Positions 55,401 to 64,000 of a stretch of 64,000 nucleotides of DNA are shown one piece after another; positions within the stretch are counted from its first letter, which is position 1, and every line of letters starts with the position of its first letter. The position numbers were made by a program, and so were the translations under genes. The stretch comes from Onthophagus taurus (Eukaryota > Arthropoda > Insecta > Coleoptera > Scarabaeidae). The notes beneath the pieces are model-generated. The model searched no databases, was not told the DNA's origin, and was given only the letters and a program-made list of their open reading frames with translations. Where the stretch lies: positions 25,730,001-25,794,000 of the forward strand of contig NC_091967.1 of the NCBI RefSeq assembly GCF_036711975.1, read 5' to 3'.

Positions 55401-58400
55401 ATTTTTCTATTTAAAAACTTGATTTAAATAGTGGGATTCAATACGCAACTTTTTTGTCTCGTGACATTTTCTCCTAAAATTGTTAGTTTGATCACAAAAA
55501 AATAAAATAATATACAGGCTCAAGTGAATTAATTCAGAGATTGGTTATTATTAGTCAAAGAAATTAAGTTATGTCAAATTAACAATTTGTTAGTTGTAAA
55601 ATGTCAAGAGATAAGAAATTTGCAGATTTTTCCCTTAATTTTAGAGGGCTGTAACTTGGAGGAGAAGGGGTTTTGAACAAAAAGTTATATGAAAGACACC
55701 CCGTAATTTTCGCTGAAAAATCATCCCTTGAAATCTTTCACATCAATTTAGAAACACTCGTTTAATAAAATCAGAAATACATACTTCGTTTTTATTTATT
55801 TAATTGAAGAATTCTCTCAAAACTCACCGTTTGTAGTTCTACTACAATTTAAATCGAAAATAATTATTTGATTTTTTTTAAATTTTAACAGAGAAAAGTC
55901 CTAATTGATTTATTCAATTAGCAAGGCAATTTTTGGTTCTCTGTTATTTAAAAAGGGCAGATATTTTTTTTAAATATTTAGATGTAATGTAATTAAATAT
56001 TTTACATGTTAAACAATTTCGTGTTCAATCACTTAAATTCAATTCACACAATTGTTCTTTTATTCTGAGTATGCAACTTCTACTACAAGTTGGATTTCTA
56101 ATTTTATTTAATTCATTCATAAATGGTGTTTTTCTCGTTTGCCCGTTAGAGGCAGCACGAGCTAGAGCAACCCAACTCGACCGGTTGGATAACTATGTAT
56201 ATCTATAAACAAGGACCTATTCGAATTAGCTAGACTAGTCGCAGGGTGCGACACTTCGTGGGGTTTGAGAAAAATAATAATTAACATTCATGTTCACTAC
56301 TTGATTGGTCAACTGTAATTTTATTAATCTGAATTTGTTGTGGATTTAAATCTGAAGCTAACTTTAGCCACATCACTTGGCGATGTTCTCTTCTTAATAC
56401 TAAACATAAAATCTAAAAAAAGATTACTCTACAATTTTGTACGGTAAATCTGGGGATGCCCATAGGTAAGTTGCATACTAGAGGACCTGTTCGAATTATC
56501 TAGCCCAGTTCCAGGGTGCGACATTCACTAGGGGTTGAGAAATTAAATCCTTACTTTAGTGGTAAAAATGAGCTTACTTTAAAAGTTCACCCTGCCGCCC
56601 CTACGGTATTTCTAGGGATGCCCATAGGTAAGTTGCATATTAGAGGACCTGTTCGAATTATCTAACTCAGTTCCAGGGTGCGACATTCACTAGGGGTTGA
56701 GAAATTAAATCCTTAGTTTAGTGGTGGAAATGAGTCTACTTTAATAGTTCACCCCGCCGTCCCTACAGTAAATCTGGTGATACGTATAGGCAGGCTGTAT
56801 ACTAGAGCACCTATTCGAATTATCTAGACTAGTCGCAGGGTGCGCGGGTTTAAGGAAAATAATAATTAAAATTCATGTTCACTACTTGGTTGGTCTGTAA
56901 TTTGGTCACTGAATCTGTTGTGGATTTAAATCTGATGCTATGTGGCTGAAGTTACCACATACATTTAGACAATATTTTAGAAAATTTTAATTCGAAAATT
57001 TTTCAAAATTCAGCCTGTGGGCTCCGGTTTTCGAAGACCTCTAAAAAAAGTGGTTTAGGGTAGGCACGATTATTTAGGAATGGGTTATCCGAATTTAAGA
57101 AAACCTTTTTTCTATTAACAGATAAGTATAGATATTAACTGGTGGTTTTTAAAAAATATTCAAACAATACAATTTTCACTGCGTAAAACCCTGTAAGATC
57201 AGTTTTAATCAAAGCCTTAAGTATAATATCTACACAGCTAATATTAGTGTGAAGTATTAAGTGTACACAGTTTCAATAAGATCGATGCATTATAGATTCT
57301 GAGTAATCGTATTTACCGATTTCAAAAATAGAGTTTTGAGAGAAATGCGTTTAATGTTTTAAGTACGAATAAAATTTGTTGTAATCGAAAAAAAAAGGAA
57401 AATCACTAGTCAATCTTATTTTGAAGAAGTGTGCAAAGTTACAATAAAATCGGTGCAATACTTTTTGGGTAATCGTATCCGCTGACTTCCAAAATAAGGG
57501 CGCTTGCTTTTAGAAGAAAGTCAAACTAACACAAGAACTGGCACTAAAGCTAACATTAGCACCAGCACTCAAACTAATACTTGGACTTACACTGAAACTA
57601 GCACTATTTAAATAGAATCGTCGATTCCGACTCCGTAAAGCAAAGATCTTGCTATAGCTGCAATGTCCAGGGCATCCTTTTGTTCCTGAGATGAACTTTT
57701 ACTTCTCGAGTTGTAGCCTCAGCTCTTTTCTCGCTCAAATTTTTTTTTTTTTTGAAATCCCGTAACAACAAAAAGATGAAAGGTTGTTTGTCTGGCCCAC
57801 TCGAAAGGCTTTATCTGCTTGATTTTTACTTCGATTGACTTGAAACCTTCGGAAAATATTTTAAACGTATTGTACTCTTGGATAAAAAATATTTAGAATA
57901 AAATTTAAATATTTAAAATAGTCTCGTGGAGTTTTACACCGACTGACTTGAAATTTTCGGAAAATAATGTATTCTAAACATATACTATCAAATAAAAAAA
58001 ATAATTTTTTGAAATTTTCAAACCTATGTAACCCCTTAAATTATCGCTATGCTATTTGATTTACTTACTTTATGTATTTACCACATTTTGGAGCATTTTT
58101 AGTGATAATTTTAATTTCATTTTTAAGTTCTTTAACCACAACGTCATCAATGGGTACAACAGCGTCAGCTCCCTTTGGTAGGCAGTTTCCAGCGTTAATT
58201 CGTACAGCTTCTCCAGGATGAAGAACAAATGGTGACAACTGAAGCAATGTAAGTGTGTTACTAACTTAAATATACTACTCCAGAACTTATACTTACATCA
58301 TCGTGGTTAGTAAAACTAGTTATTAATGAACGTTCACTTTTATCATCTGAAGCTATCATAGCGTATCCATTCGTTTTTGATGTTCTAATTATTAAATCCA

Positions 58401-61400
58401 AACGTTTGTATAATATATCATCGGGAGCTAAAATTCGATTAAGAGACTCTTCTATCGCAATTTCTTCGACATCAGCGAGATACTTTAAAGTGTAATTACG
58501 AACAATATCAAGAGCCTCATTAAATTTAACAATTTCGTACGAAGAAACATTGCTTAACCGTGTTGTCGGTAAAAGTTGGAAACAACTTGGTTCATAATTT
58601 TCTTCATTAATTTTCACTACTTCCTCGTCTGATTTGATTTCTGAATTGGCAGTTTTAACAGCTGTATTTTGATGTGTGACTAAATCAATTAACTGTGGTA
58701 CAACATATTTTATAAATCCAAAGCATTCTAATGCGTTATTTAAATTGTTGGGTAAATTTACAATCACAGAATTATCTTTAATTCCAAAAACGGCTCGTGA
58801 TAGCATTGCTATATCGGTGACTTGCAATCCACTGCCCCCCATTGTTAAAATAAGATTTATATCATGTTTACAAAGGCACTCTAGAGCTGCAATTATTACA
58901 TCTTGTTTATCTGGAACCATGGTACAAGAAAGTGGCCCAAAGGCATCAGGAAAATTTTCTGTTACAGCAACTGTTAAAGCTGGTCCATTCTTGTCAGTAG
59001 TGACCGGGGAGGTTGAATCGCTCACTAAAATATTATTAATAGTTAAAATAATAATTTTATTCAAAGTTAAAACTATTTGTTGAAATAATTCTAATATGGA
59101 AACATATTCTAGATTAACATTTTTCTACAAATTTTAATTCGAAATGCGGAGTAATAAACGCATTTATCTCCATTTGATAATATATATTGGCTTACAGAAT
59201 GAATTTTCATTATGAATCAATAAAATAATTCACATAACAAAATATTCCAAACAATTTCAATTTTTCATACATTAGTTCCACATATAAAAAGGAGAATGTG
59301 AAAAATATAAGTATTAAGAGTTCAATAGGAATTATGAAAAGTATTGAATATGATAACGAAGATTCTATTTCTTAAATTAGGTTTAGGTTAGTACAGAAAG
59401 TTCATTTCGTTGCAGTGAAAGCAGAAGAAATTCGTCAAGACATAACGAGAGTGCTAAAAACAGCAAAGCCACCAAAATCAAACATAACAGTGAACGAGGG
59501 AAATGCGATCGTGGTTACGGACAGAAATGAATACAACGACAAGATCACAAGCCTTTGGAACCCAGGTACCTATAAGAAGATAAAAAAGGACCCAACTGAG
59601 AAGATAGTAAGGAAGAAGAAAGAACTAGTTAAATCCACTGGAATCCCACCAGAACAACAGAAAAACTTCTTCGTACACAGGCCCCAGTACCCCCAAGGAT
59701 ATATGGATTACCTAAAATCCATAAACCAGAGGTCCCACTACGCCCTATTGTCAGTACCATAAATTCTCCAACCTATCAGCTAGCAAAACACCTTGCCAAG
59801 ATTCTGTCTCCTTTTACAGGTAAAACAGAGTCATATGTCAGAGATTCCATACATTTTGTAGAATCAATTAGAAGTATGAAGCTAGATCCTCAGGATATCC
59901 TGGTAAGTTTCGACGTGGAATCTCTCTATTCACCAGAGTACCATTCAAAGATGCCGTGGATGGTCTTCGCTAGAAACTCATCCCGAAGGGTTTGCTAAAG
60001 TATGTTCCAGGACTACTGGAGTACTGCCTATCGTCGACATATATTAGCTGGAAGGAAGAGTTCTGCGAGCAATACGAAGGAGCAGCCATGGAATCACCGC
60101 TATGAGCTGTGATCCCTAATTTTTACATGGAGATGTTTGCAGACGAAGCGTTAAAGAAGAGTTCGTGGAAACCGAAGGTATGGCTCCGTTACGTCGATGA
60201 CACTTTCGTGATCTGGCAACATGGAAAATGCAACTCCAGGAATTACTAGACCAACTCAATTCAGAGCACCCTATGATAAAATTGAATGACAGATGGGGGG
60301 CATGGAACTGGGAGTATATCGTGTTAGATTTTATATTATATTGGTTAATTTATATTAGATTTGATAGATTTATATTATATTAGTTCGTTCATAATAGATT
60401 TATTTGTATCGCCTCATTTGTTTAGTCTGGATTTGAAGTGTCTCCAGTCGCAAGATTAGGGTTTTTTATCGTATTATTTATTGGGTTGAGTTAAGTGTGG
60501 GAATGCGTTGAGGTGCATATTTCGGTGTTTAGGTAAGGGTTTTTAGTTATGACCTAAAATAAAGAAGGAGCCTGCGAGCTCAACTCGTATCAGTTATTCA
60601 GTCTTCGATTTAACACCCACCGAAACAGTACCCCTTCAACACACGCGGAGCAAGGCTCCCTATATAACTAATCGCAATTTATATGTATAGTTTAAGTGTA
60701 ATTAATAATAAAGTTTATGGAAACGTAAAACCAAGATTTTGTTGTTAACCAGCGCCCACCAGATAAAAATAAATAATCATATCGAAAGAAGACGCATACG
60801 AATAAGTCGCTGCAGATTTCATCCCACCACCAACCACAACAGAAGAAGTCCGTGATTCAAGCCTTATTCCAGCGAGCAGAGAGAATATGTGATAAAGAGA
60901 ACCTGAGGAAAGAAGAAAGATTCCTAGAAGACGTAGTGTAGAAGAACAGCTATACGATAAGGGATAGCCAAATCATTTATCATTATTCGGACGCTTTTAA
61001 TCTCTAGAACAAGTGTTGGCTTTTTGTATACTGGTACAGTTCGCTGTTGGTACTTTTTTCCGCTACAGCAACCGTGACTTCAGCAAGTGCTGAGTGCTGA
61101 AATATACTCTGCTGGATCGCTATGTGATTTTCGTTGTTTCCGGTGACAAGTAAGCCAAGATATTTGTATATTGTTATATTGTTGATAAATGCCTATATTA
61201 ATTTCCCAGCACTTTTCCCTAATTTGTCTCAGGACAAACAAATGGTTTGTAGTCGATTTGACCTAAAACCTGCCTGATATTCACCTATAATTCTCTCTGT
61301 ATACGGTACGATTCTTTCTTTTAAAATTGCAGTCAACAATTTATAAGCTGTGGATTACAAGTATATCCCTCTATAACTATAGGTATTCCTACAATAGCTA

Positions 61401-62538
61401 TTTGATATATGTTTTCCATAACCCGTGCCGCCTTATTATTGATCATTCCGTTCTTGTCTCAAATAAAATTAGTTCTGGGTTTGAATACCTTCTTCATATA
61501 CTTGTCTTGCTTAAAAGCTTGGCTCGTGTCATTTGCTTTGAAGTCATTTGTAGTATCCGTTGATTAAAGGCTTCTTTTTCCTGCACATTTTGTCAACTTT
61601 TCTTCTTGCTTTTTTATATAGTTCTGCCGTGTTCTCATGGGTCTATTAGTATACTTCACATACTTCTGTTTCTAAAATCAATCGCCTGCTGGTAGTTCTC
61701 ATCAAACCATTCTCTGCCATCCTGCTTCTTTTGAAATCCCAATACAGCTTTAGCTGTTGCAGTTATTGCTTCTTAAAATTTGTCCATTTATCCTTCACTG
61801 GTTCATTCTCAATTGCTTCACCTCCATCCCATTTAATTATTTATTATAGTTTTCGCTCAATTGCATATTTTTTCACTACATTTGTATCGTTGCTTGCTAC
61901 AGATTGACGCAACTTAACTTTCGTTCCTAATTTCTTGTTAATCATATCATGATTTTGGTCATGATATGATTAACAAGTTATCTTAGTAGCGCCAATTAGT
62001 TATCTTGATTAATTTTCATTCAACATTATACTAATTTTATGTATAGCTTAATTTTCTTCTCTACTTCAAGTAATGTTTCTTAGTAGGTCAATAGAATCTA
62101 AGGATTGTCTTTTGGATTGATAGGGTATTGGATAAGGTATATGTCTTCGTTCTCGTGATTTCACCAAGTATTATATATGTATTATAGATGCTAGTATTAT
62201 ACATGCTTCCGTATGATTAAAAAATTGTAACACCAAACTGAAACCACGACAGCTGAGGTTAACAAGATCTCTACTTGCATGATGCAATAGGGGCATAATT
62301 ATTCATCGATAACTAAGGGTGATGGAAGACTTCACAAAGACTAGGTTAATTTATCATATTTGTATACTATATCGAAGAATATAGTCCATTCAAATCTAGG
62401 ACACTTTCCTCGATAATAGAATTTCGAAAACGAATCCCGAACATGCAATAATCTACTAAAAATTACTCGAAATCGTCCTTACTTACACGCTATTTGAAGT
62501 AGTAACTTACCAATGACTATTGCATATGAAAACTTCAT
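46490..62538 (-). CDS. Gephyrin/cinnamon-like molybdenum-cofactor protein, eight exons, E domain catalytically degenerate
   Basis: Exons (minus): 62538-62511, 59024-58297, 58238-58069, 49712-49617, 47392-47231, 47171-47010, 46955-46784, 46720-46490. All junctions are GT-AG and in phase; total 582 aa, near the 600 aa usual for insect cinnamon. In the family, the N-terminal MogA/G domain adenylates molybdopterin and the C-terminal MoeA/E domain inserts molybdate. G domain (residues 1-145): IVIVSDS, TDKNG, LTMGGSG and VTDIAML keep the expected Asp. E domain (from about 190): DGYA is NGYA, the TGA..P.GAD Thr is Ala, STG(D/N)EL is STGDAL, RDSN is TNSN, GE.DY is AEHEV and KPGKP is EPGYW. Most residues I know as important in bacterial MoeA are thus changed, yet the frame is intact. 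Exon 1 (MKFSYAIVI) was chosen because it supplies the missing first strand with a perfect donor. Introns 2, 5, 6 and 7 are 54-63 bp; 1, 3 and 4 hold transposons. An alternative donor (CAG/GTAAAT) overlaps the stop. Confidence 0.85.
47895..49354 (-). mobile_element. Second Ginger-type transposon, defective, nested in the MITE
   Basis: Inverted ends TGTTACC(G/T)..AAT.TGTATAAT again fit TGTNR and are flanked by TATA on both sides. The arms carry repeated CCTAGGTAATGTATAAAAT units (three at the left, two to three at the right). Coding remnants lie on the minus strand. The terminal repeats are unlike those of the Ginger at 17752, so this is a different family. Confidence 0.7.
48325..48990 (-). pseudogene. 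Ginger integrase-gene remnant (zinc finger and Cys-rich tail)
   Basis: Near 48900-48740 the minus strand reads [28 protein letters not shown] and [11 protein letters not shown], a Cys/His finger typical of KRBA2/SCAND3-like proteins. The frame 48567-48325 ends in a Cys-rich tail ([16 protein letters not shown], then [11 protein letters not shown]) closely similar to the other Ginger's C-terminus. The integrase core is absent. Confidence 0.65.
49949..50486 (-). pseudogene. 5'-truncated I/R1-type LINE insertion
   Basis: Same family as 33235-34900. The C-terminal Cys/His tail ([18 protein letters not shown]) and an uninterrupted frame down to 50047 are seen. The 3' end is TAA-type repeats (49949-49969). 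A 13-bp target duplication, AGTTTACCAACCA, lies at 49936-49948 and 50487-50499. The clean frame and perfect duplication suggest a fairly young insertion. Confidence 0.85.
51154..52689 (-). pseudogene. Transposon gene remnant with Ulp1-like (C48) cysteine protease domain
   Basis: Minus strand: 52689-52294 ([14 protein letters not shown], then [20 protein letters not shown], recalling insect transposon proteins that carry Ulp1). A shift near 52310 is followed by 52345-51800 ([20 protein letters not shown]), and another shift by 51807-51601 with [20 protein letters not shown] and YFLDPG: the Ulp1 His-Trp and Asp positions. From 51546 the frame gives PKQSDDTN, then RGLYVIYF where Ulp1 proteases have a catalytic Cys before Gly; here it is Arg (CGT). 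A Cys pair follows (YCPRC). Ulp1 enzymes cut SUMO/ubiquitin-like proteins. Three frame breaks and the lost Cys show this copy is dead. A partial inverted duplicate of its N-terminal part lies at 50765-50850. Confidence 0.65.
53247..54446 (-). mobile_element. PIF/Harbinger-like non-autonomous element
   Basis: The ends AGCGGCCCTTACACGATCAA and their inverse are flanked by TAA (53244-53246 and 54447-54449), the 3-bp duplication typical of Harbinger. A minus-strand piece at 54272-54054 ([20 protein letters not shown], then DVDDFKNYF) resembles the start of Harbinger transposases. The catalytic part is absent. Confidence 0.65.
55085..55760. repeat. Foldback MITE
   Basis: The left arm 55085-55230 and right arm 55618-55760 are inverted copies, for example GAAAGATTTCAAGG and CCTTGAAATCTTTC. 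The interior is AT-rich and non-coding. Confidence 0.65.
56440..56850. repeat. 162-bp tandem repeat, about 2.5 units
   Basis: Units begin TACGGTAAATCTGG at 56440, TACGGTATTTCTAGG at 56602 and TACAGTAAATCTGG at 56764. Each contains AGGGTGCGACATTCACTAGG and a GAGGACCTGTTCGAATTATC block. Single related units, some inverted, occur at 50535-50690, 50850-50960 and 52660-52760. Confidence 0.8.
56960..58020. other. Right subterminal region of the TTAA element
   Basis: Non-coding. Two degenerate direct repeats are visible: a block with AAAATCGGTGCAATA...GGGTAATCGTAT (57285-57330 and 57440-57490), and a block with GACTTGAAA..TTCGGAAAATA (57838-57870 and 57947-57975). Confidence 0.45.
59400..60960 (+). 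pseudogene. Penelope-like element with reverse transcriptase, interrupted by a solo LTR
   Basis: Lies in intron 1 of the gephyrin-like gene, opposite strand. Pieces: 59415-59690 (N-terminal extension, [20 protein letters not shown]); after a shift, [43 protein letters not shown] (catalytic Asp); then after stops [12 protein letters not shown] (60180), the catalytic box of Penelope reverse transcriptases. At LGVYR the frame is cut by the LTR 60322-60779 and resumes [11 protein letters not shown] to about 60945. The GIY-YIG part is missing in this copy. At least five lesions. Confidence 0.75.
60322..60779 (+). mobile_element. Solo LTR, 458 bp
   Basis: Starts TGTTAG, ends AATCA, and is flanked by TATCG on both sides (60317-60321 and 60780-60784). 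It contains a candidate TATATAA (about 60660) and AATAAA (about 60706). No internal retrotransposon sequence remains, as after recombination between two LTRs. The orientation is set by the order of TATA and poly(A) signals. Its family is not that of the 17990 BEL element. Confidence 0.8.
61100..61850 (-). pseudogene. LINE fragment (RTE-like), decayed
   Basis: Near 61835-61640 the minus strand reads like the linker before a non-LTR reverse transcriptase ([20 protein letters not shown]). Near 61345-61250 it shows [20 protein letters not shown] followed by EYQAGFR, a conserved reverse-transcriptase block. Frequent stops. Lies in intron 1 of the gephyrin-like gene. Confidence 0.6.
61860..62510. 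other. Intron 1 remainder, nothing recognised
   Basis: AT-rich; a palindrome around ATCATATCATGA...TCATGATATGAT occurs at 61942-61971. No coding segment seen before exon 1. Confidence 0.35.
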
Positions 62539-62879
62539 TGTAATTAGACAACATTAGATTGTAGTAGAGTAGGGAGGAAACAAATTATAAAGGCACTAAT
62601 TCACCATAATAATTACATTGATTTTTCAACATTTAATAAAGCAATACAATATTAAAAATTGTTGATAAGATACCAAACTCGATAATCGTACTTCAGTTTG
62701 AATATTGATTAGTTAAAAATAAATCAATTTGTTTACAAATTATACATCTCATTCTCTGATAAAAGTAATGTAAATGGATTTTATTTAATCAGGAGACATA
62801 TTTCGATCATTAATTGCACGGTTATTTATAAAATATTAAGATGAAATTAAAACAAAAATAATCTTTGTATGAACTTCTT
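62539..62879. promoter_or_regulatory. Upstream region of the gephyrin-like gene
   Basis: Should contain the promoter of the minus-strand gene. A TTTATAA string at about 62585-62591 (minus) lies roughly 50 bp before the ATG; it is a weak TATA candidate. Nothing else is visible. Confidence 0.25.
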
Positions 62880-63560
62880 CCTTGTCTAAAAGCTATGTTT
62901 CCATTATAAAGCAAATTATAGAAAAATTGTAAGAACTACGTAAGAAAAGATATTTCGCGTTTATTCTTATAGAAAATGGGTTCGACAAGGTACCATGAGA
63001 GAAATTATAAGAAATATTAAGACATAAATAAAAATACGTGTAAAAACCATACACAGGGATAATATGAACTATATATTTGATGTGATATATGAAAATATGA
63101 AATTCATGGATAAAACAATTAAGTGTAATAGAGTTTACAAAGATGTTTTGATGACAAATAGCGATAACAAACAGATCTTGTGAAAAATTTGGAAATTTGA
63201 AAGTGATGGTGGAAGAAGAGGAACAAGTTAGCATAAATATAAAGGATTTAGAGTTAAAACAGGTTAGATTATTTCAATACTTACAAGTGACACTACAGTG
63301 TAATGTGTAAGCACTAAAATGTCCCATGCCATAAACTTTAGCATTTTGGTCAAAAATATCACAGAAAAGAATAACCAACGTGTTGAAAACAATCTACAGA
63401 CTAGTATTAATTTTAGGTTGGGAGATATGGATGTTAACAAGACAGCAAATGAAAAAAGTACAAGCGATTGAAATCTAGCTGAGGAGAATAAAAGGAATTA
63501 CGAGAGAACATAGAAAGAGAATCATAGCCAAGAATTGGGAGTTGAATCTATACTGGATTT
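62880..63560 (+). pseudogene. LINE C-terminal fragment (RTE-like)
   Basis: Plus-strand pieces resemble the end of RTE-type ORF2: KDLELKQVRLFQYLQVTLQC near 63245, RLVLILGWEIWMLTRQQMKK near 63400, then LRRIKGITREHRKRI near 63480. Several stops. Confidence 0.55.
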
Positions 63561-63564
63561 CATA

Positions 63565-64000
63565 AGTTTGTGAGGCCATATACTTCTTCTTGTTCTTTGC
63601 CTTTTCCCTGATACCATACGACGTTAGGTCTTTGATCCATTTTTAGTACTCTTTTCTATTCAGCGCCGCCCCCTTTACTTCCTCAATGATCCTTCCCTTC
63701 TGCCGAATCGCACTCTTCGCCTCTCTTGTGATTACATTTCTGACGATATCCCTTATGGTCCTGCCTAATATTCGCCTTAGGTACCTCATTTTTGCACTGA
63801 TACTTTGCATTTGCTCTTATCCTGCAATGATCAAATTTCCACCCCATATATCAATGTTGGGACATACACTACTTTGTACAGTTGCATCTTTGTTTCTTTA
63901 CTCAGCTCTTTGAAATTTATCAATATTGTGTTAATCTGTATGTATATTGTGTAATACACTTCCTACATTTCCTGATCTATTCTCCCAACATTTCGTCCGT
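63565..64000 (-). pseudogene. LINE C-terminal fragment (RTE-like), continues past the window end
   Basis: The minus strand reads KELSKETKMQLYKVVYVPTL, then IYGVEIWSLQ near 63850, a conserved block near the end of RTE-like ORF2. Opposite in orientation to the neighbouring fragment, so a separate insertion. Confidence 0.5.

Larger units (their letters stand above)
49767..58035 (-). mobile_element. 8.3-kb TTAA-flanked element filling intron 3, with Ulp1-like gene and nested insertions
   Basis: The ends GGGGTTACATGGGTTT (left) and the inverse of AAACCTATGTAACCCC (right) are immediately flanked by TTAA (49763-49766 and 58036-58039). Inner inverted repeats occur at about 49873-50600 and 56180-56380, with an extra right copy at 56810-56960. 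Inside lie a minus-strand gene remnant with an Ulp1-like protease, a LINE fragment, a Harbinger-like element, a foldback and 162-bp tandem repeats. TTAA duplication is shared by piggyBac and Kolobok elements; the GGGG start is unlike piggyBac, so I leave the superfamily open. Confidence 0.65.

Noticed and set aside
56440..56850. CRISPR array
   Set aside because: The units are 162 bp, repeat along their whole length without unique spacers, and the DNA is eukaryotic.
58261..59064. The ATG at 59064 as the start of the gephyrin-like protein
   Set aside because: The sequence upstream of codon VSDS is a good splice acceptor (TATTTTAG), the residues before it do not fit the domain, and exon 1 at 62511-62538 supplies the missing strand in phase.
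1..64000. tRNA or rRNA genes
   Set aside because: No cloverleaf with intact A and B boxes or rRNA core sequence was noticed by eye; only the primer-binding site complementary to a tRNA end was seen. A tRNA scan would decide.

Overview
The window reads as nuclear DNA of an insect, most likely a beetle (inference). It is very AT-rich. Its genes have introns of only about 50-75 bp with clean GT-AG ends, and most of the rest is nested transposable elements of arthropod type: mariner/IS630-like with long inverted repeats, pogo/Tigger, piggyBac, hAT, Ginger, BEL/Pao, Penelope-like with GIY-YIG, and several LINE clades. No rRNA, tRNA or CRISPR was recognised.

Three host genes can be supported. (1) A five-exon ELOVL fatty-acid elongase, 9618-10675 (+). 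(2) A two-exon gene of unknown function encoding 183 aa, 38902-39505 (+). (3) A gephyrin/cinnamon-like molybdenum-cofactor gene, 46490-62538 (-). I assembled it from eight exons, all in phase, giving 582 aa. Its C-terminal MoeA/E domain lacks nearly all the classical catalytic residues, which makes it the most interesting gene here.

Layout. 1-8.4 kb: MITE, Penelope-like 3' fragment, decayed hAT with a Penelope-like insertion, and a decayed LINE split by a nearly complete piggyBac. 8.8-10.8 kb: hairpin-rich repeat and the elongase. 10.8-17.7 kb: a LINE scrap, two large foldbacks and a decayed arthropod repeat-family gene. 17.75-26 kb: a Ginger DNA transposon (TATA target duplication) with an intact, recent BEL/Pao retrotransposon inside. 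26-33 kb: three mariner-like elements and two more copies of the hairpin repeat. 33-38.6 kb: an I-type LINE fragment, then a three-level nest (mariner-like, then pogo, then LINE). 38.9-39.5 kb: the unknown gene. 40-45.5 kb: a pogo transposase split by a LINE that is itself split by a mariner. 46.5-62.5 kb: the gephyrin-like gene. Its introns 3 and 4 would be about 83 and 62 bp without the single element that fills each: an 8.3-kb TTAA-flanked element carrying an Ulp1-like protease remnant, and a pogo-type MITE carrying a second Ginger. Intron 1 holds a Penelope-like element interrupted by a solo LTR, plus a LINE. 62.9-64 kb: LINE scraps.

The three genes show no operon-like or pathway relationship; they are islands in a repeat-dense region. 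All family assignments were made by eye without database searches.
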